Part shown: one piece after another, positions 13,704 through 20,668 of the stretch | How positions within the stretch are numbered: position 1 is the stretch's first letter | How the letters are laid out: each line of letters opens with the position of its first letter | Source of the DNA: a virus | Direction: 5' to 3' (one strand) | Length of the DNA stretch: 22,758 nucleotides | IMG/VR virus record: IMGVR_UViG_3300047320_000296 | Coordinates: 1-22,758 of that record | Made by a program: the position numbers and the translations under genes | Notes under the pieces: generated by a model | Seen by the model: only the letters and a program-made list of their open reading frames with translations | Database searches by the model: none | Told to the model about the DNA's origin: nothing

Positions 13704-15643
13704 GCGAGCACCAGCGCGACCTGGTGGCCCACGTGGTGGGCCACGTTGACGGCCACGGCGTTGCCCGCCATCAGGGTGTTCTGGCCCTTGTTGCCCGTGA
13801 ACTCGTAGGCGGGGTCGAATCGCTGGCCGTTGGCGTGTTCCCGCCAGCCGAGCATCCGGTACCAGGAGTTCAGCGCGGCCTCGTGAACCCAGGTGTCCAG
13901 TTCGCTCCCAGCGAGCCCGCTCGGCGGGGTCAGCAGAGCCTCACCGTCACGGGTCGCGAGGGTGTGGAGCGGCTCGCCCGCAGCGGCCGTGGTGCGCCCC
14001 CGCCGGTACGGGACGACCAGGCCCATCGACACCTTCGTCATCAGCGTTCCGAGCGGCTCGCCCGCTGCAGACCGAGTGCAATCAGATGGCTGAGCCCAGC
14101 CGCCGTGATTCTTCACGTACAGCGGCGGGGCGATCATCTCGTGGTGGCGGCCCTGGCCGGTGACCGTCGTCAGCGGCGCCCCATCCGCGGGGACGGCCTC
14201 GCCGTGGTTGCGGGACGTGCCCACGAGCGGCTGGACCAGGTCGACGCTCCCGGACGAGGTCGCTGCCGGGAGCAGGCCGCCATCAGCGGGGCGGGCACGG
14301 CCACCCGTACGGCGCGGGACGACGAGCGGGGGGTGGACGAGCCCGTAGCCGATCTTGCCCGTGGCGGTGGGGAGCGGCCCAGCGCCCGCGGGGCGGGTCC
14401 GGTTGTCGTCGTTGGCGCTGTTCGTGAGGAGGGCCTGGGTGGGGGAGGCGGTGAGCGATCCGAGCGGGTCGCTGGCCGGGTGGGCGCGGTGGTGGGCCTC
14501 GCCCGCTCCACCGTTGTTGTTCTTGATCGTCAGCGGCGGGCACAAGAGCTGGTGATGCCCCCGGCCCTGCGCCTGGATCGCCCCCAACGGCGCGCCGTCG
14601 GTCGGGGTGACCCGGCGCTCGACGCCTCCGGACTGGCCGTTGACCATGATCGGATTGACCAGGGCGTCGCAGCCGGTGCCCTGGCGGGTGGTCAGCGGCG
14701 ACCCCTCGGCAGGGACGGCGCGGCGGTAGCCGGAGGCCGGCCGCTCGAAGGTGTTGCCGGCGACCTGAGCGACGATCGGCGCCCAGAAGGTGCGGATCCC
14801 CCACTCGATACGGGCCATCGTGTTGTCGGCCAGCGGCCGCTCCCGGTCACCGATCCGGGTGCCAAGATCATCCAGGTCCAGGGCGGCGACCGCGGGGAGG
14901 ACGAACGGTTCGGCTTCGGCGCCGCAGGTCGGGCAGCGGTAGATGTACTGCTGGCCGTACTTGCCGATCCGGCGGCCCTCGGCCTTCTTCCACGCCTGGC
15001 GGGCTTCGACGACGTCCTCGCAGCCCCAGCACCACGACGGCGGCCGCACCTCGAGGTCGGGGAGCGGGATGCCCTTCTTGGTGAAGACGATGAAGATCCG
15101 GTCACGCCACTGGGGGGCCGGGTCGTTGCCCTCGCCGTACACGTGGGCGGCGGAGACGTTGAGGACCTGGACGTTGTAGCCCGGCTTGAGGAGGCACATG
15201 CCCGTCACCCACCAGTCGTAGAGCTCCCAGGTGGTAGCGAACTCGACGACGTTCTCGACGATGACGGCGTCGTACCGGTGGACCTCGGTGGCCCGGATGA
15301 CGTCGAGGGCGCAGGCGCGGGTGCGTTCGTAGTCCTCGTTACGGACGTGGCCTTCCATCTCCAGCTCGAGGATCCCCTGGCCCTTGTGCTTCTTGCGGCC
15401 GCCGGCGGGGGACATCTGGGTGCAGATCACCGAGGCCCACAGCACCTGGGTCTTCGGGAGGCAGCGCATGTCGTAGTTGTTGATGTCGGTGCACAGGAAG
15501 TCGGCGGTGTTGAAGTTGGTCGACACCGTCTCGATCGCCTTCGCCGAGTGGTTCGCGCCCAACACCAGCTCGGCACCGGCTTCGACCATCCCGGAGATCG
15601 ACCCGCCAGCGCCGCAGAACAGGTCGGTGAAGGTGAAGCTCAT
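13700..15643 (-). CDS. C5-cytosine DNA methyltransferase with repeat array and zinc ribbon
   Basis: The protein has 647 residues. Motif I is DLFCGAGG (7-14); catalytic Cys74 lies in VICTQMSPAGG, a variant of PCQ with the Pro absent; ENV is at 130-132; QWRDR at 178-182; the final GNAVAVNVA motif X is near the end. C205-x2-C208 and C237-x2-C240 form a likely zinc ribbon. Residues about 308-575, where target recognition is expected, are eight imperfect units of about 30 residues built around PADGAPLTT..G...L..PP. Most C5 enzymes are 300-450 residues, so this region is an expansion. The enzyme may protect phage DNA from host restriction. Overlaps helicase (ATGA). Confidence 0.88.
   Translation of the reverse strand: MSFTFTDLFCGAGGSISGMVEAGAELVLGANHSAKAIETVSTNFNTADFLCTDINNYDMRCLPKTQVLWASVICTQMSPAGGRKKHKGQGILELEMEGHVRNEDYERTRACALDVIRATEVHRYDAVIVENVVEFATTWELYDWWVTGMCLLKPGYNVQVLNVSAAHVYGEGNDPAPQWRDRIFIVFTKKGIPLPDLEVRPPSWCWGCEDVVEARQAWKKAEGRRIGKYGQQYIYRCPTCGAEAEPFVLPAVAALDLDDLGTRIGDRERPLADNTMARIEWGIRTFWAPIVAQVAGNTFERPASGYRRAVPAEGSPLTTRQGTGCDALVNPIMVNGQSGGVERRVTPTDGAPLGAIQAQGRGHHQLLCPPLTIKNNNGGAGEAHHRAHPASDPLGSLTASPTQALLTNSANDDNRTRPAGAGPLPTATGKIGYGLVHPPLVVPRRTGGRARPADGGLLPAATSSGSVDLVQPLVGTSRNHGEAVPADGAPLTTVTGQGRHHEMIAPPLYVKNHGGWAQPSDCTRSAAGEPLGTLMTKVSMGLVVPYRRGRTTAAAGEPLHTLATRDGEALLTPPSGLAGSELDTWVHEAALNSWYRMLGWREHANGQRFDPAYEFTGNKGQNTLMAGNAVAVNVAHHVGHQVALVLA
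13919..14722 (-). repeat. eight degenerate repeats in the methyltransferase
   Basis: Eight units share a Pro-Ala-x-Gly-x-Pro-Leu-x-Thr core followed by Gly, a hydrophobic trio and Pro-Pro. Examples of the core are VPAEGSPLTT, TPTDGAPLGA, VPADGAPLTT and AAAGEPLHTL. DNA identity between units is low, so it is an old protein repeat. Confidence 0.7.
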
Positions 15644-17028
15644 AGGTCGGCTTGCTCCTCGAACTTGGCGAAGCGGGGCATGAAGGTCAGGTGCACGGTC
15701 CCGGTCGGGCCGTTGCGGTGCTTGGCGACGATCAGCTCGGTGTCGCCGTCATCGACGCCGTCCCGGTCGTACATCGCCTTGCGGTAGATGAAGGCGACGA
15801 CGTCGCTGTCCTGCTCGATCGCTCCGGACTCGCGGAGGTCGGCGAGGGTGGGGCGCTTGTCGGCGCGGGCCTCGACGCCCCGGGAGAGCTGGGACAGGGC
15901 GACGACCGGGCAGTCCATGTCGCGGGCCAGGACCTTGGTTCCCCGGCTGATTTCGGCGACTTCGACCTGACGGTTCTCGTAGCCGCCGCGGCGAGGGCTG
16001 CCCGACATCAGTTGGAAGTAGTCGATGACGATCGCGCCGAACTGGGTGCCGTTGCGGGCCTGCTCGCGGCGGGCGATGGCCCGCATCTCCATGACGGTGA
16101 TCGAGGCGTTGTCGACAACCCAGATGGGGGCTTCGCCGAGGATGCCGACGGCGCGGCTGATGCGTTTCCAGTCGTCGTCGTTGAGCTGGCCGGTCCGGAT
16201 CTTCTTCGAGTCGACCTCGGCGACCATGCAGAGGAGCCGTTGGGTGATCTCCCGCTCGGACATCTCAAGGGAGAACAGGAGGACCGGCATCTTGGCGACC
16301 GTCGCGACGCCGAGGGTGATGCCCAGAGCGAGGCTGGTCTTGCCGGTGGCGGGGCGGGCGCCGATCGTGTAGAGGGCGCCGTTCTGGAGGCCGCCGAGCA
16401 GCTGGTCGAGGCCAGGGAACCCAGTACGGACCCCGGTGAGCGCACCGGGGTTGTCCAACATGAGCTCGATGTCGGTGAGGCCCTGGTCCAGCAGGTGATG
16501 GAGGGGCTTGGCGACGTTCGCGATCCGCCGCTCGGCGATGCGGAAGACAATCGACTCGGCGGCGTCGACAGCCTTGTCGACGTCGTCGGGGACGTCGTAG
16601 CCGAGCTGGGCGACCTCACCACCACCGGCGATGAGCTTCCGCATCATCGCCCGCTCTTCGATGATCTTGGCGTAGTAGGCAGCGTTGCTGGTGGCCGGAG
16701 TGGTCGACTCCAGGTCGACGAGGGCCTTGGCGCCGCCGATGCGGTCGAGGAGCCCGGCGCGCTGGAGCACCTCGGCCACCGTCGTCGGGTCAGCCGGCTC
16801 GCCGTCGGCGTACAGCGAGCCGATGGCGTCGAAGATGTGGGCGTGGGCCGGCTTGTAGAAGTCGTCGGTGGTGACGATCAACTGGGCGTCGGCGATCGCG
16901 TCCCGGTTGAGGAGCATCGCCCCCAGGAGGTTCGCTTCGGCGTCGAGGTTGTGCGGCGGGACCCGACCGCCGGCGTGTGGGCCCTCGTCCATGTCGGCGG
17001 GGTGCGGGGCCTGGCCGTCGTCAACCAT
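15640..17028 (-). CDS. dnaB: replicative DNA helicase, DnaB type
   Basis: This protein of 462 residues has the full DnaB layout. Residues 24-130 are the N-terminal helical domain (VPPHNLDAEANLLGAMLL). Residues about 175-462 are the RecA-like ATPase: Walker A GARPATGKT (223-231), SLEMS with the catalytic Glu255, Walker B VIDYFQL (334-340), SQLSRGVE, and LRESGAIEQDSD. It unwinds the fork as a hexamer. No separate helicase loader is evident; the initiator-like protein encoded upstream might load it. Its ATG overlaps the small Cys protein by eight bases and its stop overlaps the C5 methyltransferase start. Confidence 0.95.
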   Translation of the reverse strand: MVDDGQAPHPADMDEGPHAGGRVPPHNLDAEANLLGAMLLNRDAIADAQLIVTTDDFYKPAHAHIFDAIGSLYADGEPADPTTVAEVLQRAGLLDRIGGAKALVDLESTTPATSNAAYYAKIIEERAMMRKLIAGGGEVAQLGYDVPDDVDKAVDAAESIVFRIAERRIANVAKPLHHLLDQGLTDIELMLDNPGALTGVRTGFPGLDQLLGGLQNGALYTIGARPATGKTSLALGITLGVATVAKMPVLLFSLEMSEREITQRLLCMVAEVDSKKIRTGQLNDDDWKRISRAVGILGEAPIWVVDNASITVMEMRAIARREQARNGTQFGAIVIDYFQLMSGSPRRGGYENRQVEVAEISRGTKVLARDMDCPVVALSQLSRGVEARADKRPTLADLRESGAIEQDSDVVAFIYRKAMYDRDGVDDGDTELIVAKHRNGPTGTVHLTFMPRFAKFEEQADL

Positions 17029-17302
17029 CGTCGCCCCTCAGGCCGCGCAGCGCCGCCCGCGCCTCGGCCACGCCCGCCCGGCCCGCGGCGACCGTCGACT
17101 CGTCCAACTCCACCGGCTCCTCCCGGACCGGGTCGAACGCGCCGGACGGGGCGTCGAGGAGGGCGCGGATCCGGGCGGCGGTCTCATCAGCGTCTTCACC
17201 GGTCACCGCCGGGTAGCCGCACGGCCCGCCGGTGTCGCGGTGGTCACACGTCTCCGAGGCGTCGGTGTCGAACCAGTGGCCCTGACCGCACTGGACCCTC
17301 AC
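17021..17302 (-). CDS. small Cys-containing hypothetical protein
   Basis: This 93-residue protein starts at GTG overlapping the methyltransferase stop (GTGA). The first 30 residues hold Cys5, His9, Cys19, His21 and Cys28 (MRVQCGQGHWF, then ETCDHRDTGGPCGYP), a plausible zinc-binding module. The remainder is acidic and helical (ETAARIRALLDAP, then VAAGRAGVAEARAALRGL). It sits between an amino-methyltransferase and the DnaB helicase. No function can be assigned; a small partner of replication or methylation is possible. Confidence 0.7.
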   Translation of the reverse strand: MRVQCGQGHWFDTDASETCDHRDTGGPCGYPAVTGEDADETAARIRALLDAPSGAFDPVREEPVELDESTVAAGRAGVAEARAALRGLRGDDG

Positions 17303-18636
17303 CCGATCGCTCCGAGAAGGTCGAGCTGGCCTGGCTTCTCGGGCGGCGGCCGCTTCGGTGGGTCGAGGCCAAGGACCCGGGCCCGGAGCTTCGGGTCAGT
17401 CAGCCGCCAGGCGGCCCGCTCGAGATAGCCGCGGGAAAGGTCGCAGCCGACACCCAGTCGTCCGAGATGACCGGCGACCGCGGCGGTGGTGCCAGTCCCG
17501 ACGAACGGATCCAGCACCACAGCAGGCCGGGTTGGGGCCGCCGGCTCCGGGCAGCCGCACTCGTACCCGTCGATCGACGTGACCTGGTGGTGGCCCTTCG
17601 GGTACTCGTCGCCGTTCCACCCGTTCGTCTGCTCCGGGCCTCGCCGTGCGTCCTGCCGGCGGGCTCGACGCTCACCGGAGGACGGGCGGGTCTCGACGAG
17701 CTCGGTGACAGCGACCGGGCGGCGGCCCTCGTCGCACGCGGTGCAGATGCCGTGAGGTGACCAGCCGAGGATCAGGCGTTGTGGCCACTCGGCGGGGAAG
17801 GCAGCGAAGTGCTCGTCGCTCTGGAGGTGCTCGGGCCAGGTGACGCGGTCGTAAGTGACGGTCCACACCGACCCGGGGGGCCGGCCGAGCGGGTGGAACG
17901 CCGTCTTGCTGTACCAGCCGCCCGGCTTCCTGATCCCGGCGTCCGTCGCTCTTTGGAGCTTCGGCGACAGCGTCTCGTCCTGACGGCGCGGATGTGAGTC
18001 GCCGCTGTGCGGTTCTCGGATCTCGTCGAGAGCGGTGAAGTAGTCGCCCTGCTTGACCAGGTGGTACCAGTACTCATGGCTGTCCCGGGTCCGGTCGGCC
18101 ACGGGCTCGGGCATGCCGTTGGTCTTATGCCAGATGATCTCCTGGCGGAGGATCCAGCCGATCCCGGCCGGGTCGGCCAGGCCGTCCTCGCAGCCGATCG
18201 CCCATCGCTGGGGGAGCATCTGCCGGGACTTGGGCCTGCCGAACGCTGCCCGGTTGTAGCCACGAGTCGTCCGCCGATCGGGGTGGCCGTGGCCCGGGAC
18301 GGGATCCCGTGGTCCCTCGGTCATGCCGGTCCGGTCGCCTTGAGGGTTGCCGCCGAGCCCAGAGGTCGTGCCCGGCGCGCCGGAGCCGGAGCGCTTGTCA
18401 CCGAAGTTGAAGAACGCCGAGCCGGTGGGCTTCAGGACCCGCCAACACTCGGCGGTCGCCGCCCACATCGCCTCGAGGAAGTCCTGTGGGTGGGGCTCGG
18501 AGCCGAGTTGGCCGGGGTAGATCTCCCCGCCGTCGGTGTAGGCGCGCTGGCCGAAGTACGGCGGGCTCGTGACGATCAGGTCCACCGACCCGTCGGCCAG
18601 CGGGATGCGGAGGGCGTCGGCGCGGAGGAGGCTCAT
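17299..18636 (-). CDS. DNA amino-methyltransferase (TSPPY type, N4-cytosine or N6-adenine)
   Basis: The protein has 445 residues. Motif IV is TSPPY (23-27) and motif I is DPFVGTGT (376-383), an order (IV before I) typical of beta-class enzymes that methylate exocyclic amino groups. TSPPY occurs in many N4-cytosine enzymes, so both specificities are open. Extra Cys pairs, C298-x2-C301 and C360-x-C362, mark an insertion that may bind zinc. The long middle part (85-260) would hold the target recognition region. It overlaps both neighbours by four bases. Together with the C5 enzyme it would give the phage two kinds of methylation. No matching restriction gene is nearby. Confidence 0.88.
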   Translation of the reverse strand: MSLLRADALRIPLADGSVDLIVTSPPYFGQRAYTDGGEIYPGQLGSEPHPQDFLEAMWAATAECWRVLKPTGSAFFNFGDKRSGSGAPGTTSGLGGNPQGDRTGMTEGPRDPVPGHGHPDRRTTRGYNRAAFGRPKSRQMLPQRWAIGCEDGLADPAGIGWILRQEIIWHKTNGMPEPVADRTRDSHEYWYHLVKQGDYFTALDEIREPHSGDSHPRRQDETLSPKLQRATDAGIRKPGGWYSKTAFHPLGRPPGSVWTVTYDRVTWPEHLQSDEHFAAFPAEWPQRLILGWSPHGICTACDEGRRPVAVTELVETRPSSGERRARRQDARRGPEQTNGWNGDEYPKGHHQVTSIDGYECGCPEPAAPTRPAVVLDPFVGTGTTAAVAGHLGRLGVGCDLSRGYLERAAWRLTDPKLRARVLGLDPPKRPPPEKPGQLDLLGAIG

Positions 18637-19499
18637 GCCGTGGCCTCGATGTCGCAGTCGCCGCGGTGGTCGAGGTAGGCGTCGAGACCGACAACAACCT
18701 CGCCGCAGTCGCAGGTGAACCGGCGGCGCGGTCCGGCGGGGGCGGTGCCGTCGAAGAGGAGGCGGGCGAGCTCGTCGGCGGTGGCGGTCGGGTGGGCGGC
18801 GCGTGCGGCGGCGAGTTCGTCGGCGTGGTGGGCGCGGTCGCCGGCGATGGTGGTCCGGTACCAGCGGGCGGGGAAGACCAGGGGGCCGTCGCTGGGTCGG
18901 CGGGCGGCTCGGCGGAGGTCGGCGAGTGCCTTCCAGATCCCGAAGTCCTCGTCTTCTTCTTCCCGGTCGTCGGAGGTCTCGGCTGGTGTGTCAGAGGAGC
19001 CTGAAGAAGATCTTTGATCTTGAGTATTTCTCTCGTAGAGAGATGGCGCGGTTTCCCGACCGCGGGAACCGCGCCCGGTCCGGGTCGGGTTTCCGCGCCC
19101 GGTGCCTGTCGCGGTTCCCGCGCCGGGCTTGCTACCACTGGGCTGTGGGCCGTCCTTGCCGGTGCCGGGCGCGGTTTCCGCGCCAGGGGGGACCTCGAAG
19201 ACGTGGGTGGTCGTCTCGAACTGGCCGGTGATGGAGCGGGTGACGGTCTGGCGGACGTATCCGGCGGCCTTGAGCTCGTCGTAGGCGGTCATGACCGAGT
19301 AGCGGCCGTCCGGCTTCTTCTCCTCGATCTCTCGGGACCCGCACGGCGCGCCGTCGGGGAGCGACAGCAGGTAGGCGAGCAGGCCGCCGGCCTTCAGCGA
19401 CAGGTTGGGGTCGCGGATGGTCGAGTTCTGGATCTGGGTGAAGTCACGCCGGTTCCGGTGCTTGTGCAGCACCGCGCCGCGGTCGTCGCTCTCGGTCAC
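18633..19499 (-). CDS. winged-helix replication initiator-like protein
   Basis: The protein has 288 residues. GTG 19499 is preferred because GAGGTG lies six bases before it; GTG 19508 is an alternative. Residues 20-102 resemble the helix-turn-helix domain of phage replisome organisers: FTQIQNSTIRDPNLSLKAGG, then LLAYLLSLPDG, DGRYSVMTAYDELKAAGYV and a wing. Residues 103-185 are a Gly/Thr/Ser/Glu-rich linker. Residues 185-250 are helical. Residues 263-282 hold C263-x-C265, H278 and C282. Such proteins bind origin repeats and recruit helicase. The linker DNA carries a palindrome array and an AT-rich stretch, a candidate origin. It follows a terminator and precedes a methyltransferase. Confidence 0.75.
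   Translation of the reverse strand: MTESDDRGAVLHKHRNRRDFTQIQNSTIRDPNLSLKAGGLLAYLLSLPDGAPCGSREIEEKKPDGRYSVMTAYDELKAAGYVRQTVTRSITGQFETTTHVFEVPPGAETAPGTGKDGPQPSGSKPGAGTATGTGRGNPTRTGRGSRGRETAPSLYERNTQDQRSSSGSSDTPAETSDDREEEDEDFGIWKALADLRRAARRPSDGPLVFPARWYRTTIAGDRAHHADELAAARAAHPTATADELARLLFDGTAPAGPRRRFTCDCGEVVVGLDAYLDHRGDCDIEATA
19002..19182. other. candidate replication origin: five CGCGG-N3-CCGCG repeats and AT-rich stretch
   Basis: Repeats are centred at 19053, 19067, 19091, 19116 and 19176 (plus strand). The best are GGCGCGG-TTT-CCGCGCC at 19168-19184 and the perfect CGCGG-TTC-CCGCG and CGCGG-GAA-CCGCG copies; those at 19053 and 19091 are imperfect. Directly beyond lies 19002-19044 with 15 G or C in 43 bases (hand count) in a GC-rich genome. 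It contains AAGATC-TTT-GATCTT (19007-19021) and TCTCTC-GTA-GAGAGA (19029-19043). Iterons followed by an AT-rich region inside an initiator gene is the lambda ori pattern. Function is inferred. Confidence 0.6.
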
Positions 19500-19532
19500 C
19501 GAGACCACCTCGGCGTAGTTCCACAGGTGTCA

Positions 19533-19548
19533 TTTGCCGGTGGGCAAA
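19533..19548. promoter_or_regulatory. TTTGCC-N4-GGCAAA palindrome before the initiator gene
   Basis: A perfect six-base-arm palindrome lies about 34 bases upstream of the initiator start and overlaps the T-tract of the terminator. It could be an operator or an alternative hairpin that competes with termination. Confidence 0.45.
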
Positions 19549-19579
19549 AAAAGAGAGCGGCCCGATCCGGGGGTGCCGC
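19546..19579 (-). terminator. intrinsic terminator after the VRR-NUC-like gene
   Basis: On the minus strand GCGGC and GCCGC arms form a stem (19557-19579), extended by C-G pairs inside the loop, followed by TCTC and seven Ts (19546-19552). It starts within eight bases of the VRR-NUC-like stop codon. A T-run of this length is exceptional in this sequence. It separates the early block from the replication/methylation block. Confidence 0.7.
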
Positions 19580-19584
19580 CAGAT

Positions 19585-19989
19585 TCACGCCTTATCCCCT
19601 GCATTTCTCTTTTTGGGGCGCGCGGTCCGGGGGGCGGGCGTGTCGGTGGGTTCGGGGGGTGGCTTGGCGTTGAGGCGTCGGAACGCTTCGGTGGTCTTGG
19701 CCGGCGACCAGAGGTGGTACTCGAAGCCGGCGGCGGCGAGGACGTCCCGGTCGGCGCGCTGGTTCTCGGTCATCTTGGCTTCGGTGCCTTGGCCGGCGGT
19801 CTTGACCTTGACGGCGAGGCGTTCGCCGGGGCGGCAGATCATGAGCTCGGGGCCGATGGCCCGGTCCGGGTTGGGGTGCAGGAACCGGAAGACCCGCCAG
19901 CCGAGGTTGATGGCGGTCAGCTCGACCCAGCCGACCATGGCGTTGGCTTGGACCTCGGTGAAGTCCTTCGGGGTGGAGGAGGTGGGCAC
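19585..19989 (-). CDS. VRR-NUC-like protein, possibly with altered active site
   Basis: This 134-residue protein starts at GTG with GGAGG six bases upstream, just after the clamp stop. Residues 11-95 follow the VRR-NUC scheme: an N-terminal helix with Glu12, GPELMICR (Glu48 at the place of the usual Asp), a strand LAVKVKT, then TENQ (Gln77) and a final AAGFEYHLWSP. In active PD-(D/E)xK nucleases the strand reads (D/E)xK; here it is KVK, so one acidic ligand appears to be missing. The C-terminus is basic and Pro-rich. Its place by the clamp fits a recombination or replication repair role. The active-site point needs structural alignment. Confidence 0.65.
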   Translation of the reverse strand: MPTSSTPKDFTEVQANAMVGWVELTAINLGWRVFRFLHPNPDRAIGPELMICRPGERLAVKVKTAGQGTEAKMTENQRADRDVLAAAGFEYHLWSPAKTTEAFRRLNAKPPPEPTDTPAPRTARPKKRNAGDKA

Positions 19990-19990
19990 G

Positions 19991-20665
19991 TCAGTCCTCC
20001 AGCTGGACGGGGCAGACGGTGGCGCGGAGGTAGGGCCTGCATCGGCAGATGACCTCAGCGACTCCCTTGGTGCCGCCCCAGGTGAACTCGGCGGGAGGGA
20101 CGATCCCGTCGGCGGAGCGGATGCGTGAGAGCGGCTTGAGGGCGACGTCGACACCGAGCCCGATGTTCTTGACCGAGGCGGGCTTGTGGCCGTCCACGAT
20201 CGGCCGCCACTCGGGGGGCGGGCCTTCGTACTGGTCGAGGGTGAGGCGTTCGCCTTCGTAGGTCAGGACCAGGGCGTCACGCTCGAGGTCGGGGGTGAGG
20301 GTCGGGGCGGGGCCGGAGGTGCTCTTCCCGAGTGTCAGGGTGATCGTGGCGTCGGGCTTTCGCTTCTCGGTGGCGTCCTTCCAGACGTACTTCATGAGCG
20401 CCATTGCCCTGGCGTCGGGATCCATCACGACGTACACGGCGTCGGCCTGGACGTCCTCCTCGATGACGTACTCGGCCATCGTGTGGACAGCGGCGCGGAA
20501 CAGGATGTAGCTGTCGGTTGCCCACAGGCGCACGCCCACCGGGTCGCCGAGGTCCTCGACCATGACGGTCCGGAAGAGGGCGGGGCGTTCCTCGTCGTCG
20601 CTGGTGGCGCTCCAGACGTTCATCCAGGCCGCGGCGAAGGTGCGGGCGTGCAGGGTGATCTCCAT
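19991..20665 (-). CDS. sliding clamp-like protein (DnaN-like)
   Basis: This protein of 224 residues begins three bases after the preceding stop. The N-terminal strand-helix-strand pattern with ERPALFRTVMVED and VRLWATDSYILFRAAV resembles bacterial beta clamps, where a RPxL...ATD.y.L segment is usual. A later region (YEGERLTLDQYEGPPPEW) and the ending KPLSRIRSADG and EVICRCRPYL also read as alternating strands. Bacterial clamps have three domains in about 370 residues, so this would be a shortened phage version. No polymerase gene is in the window. The family call is by pattern and moderate. Confidence 0.6.
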   Translation of the reverse strand: MEITLHARTFAAAWMNVWSATSDDEERPALFRTVMVEDLGDPVGVRLWATDSYILFRAAVHTMAEYVIEEDVQADAVYVVMDPDARAMALMKYVWKDATEKRKPDATITLTLGKSTSGPAPTLTPDLERDALVLTYEGERLTLDQYEGPPPEWRPIVDGHKPASVKNIGLGVDVALKPLSRIRSADGIVPPAEFTWGGTKGVAEVICRCRPYLRATVCPVQLED

Positions 20666-20668
20666 CGG

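Noticed and set aside
13724-17760. Two plus-strand open frames of about 690-700 codons opposite the methyltransferase and helicase
   Set aside because: Both are antisense shadows of recognised genes, with no start signals.
19533-19552. Plus-strand terminator from TTTGCC-GGCAAA and the A-run
   Set aside because: On the plus strand the stem is followed by A, not T. The T-tract serves a different stem on the minus strand.
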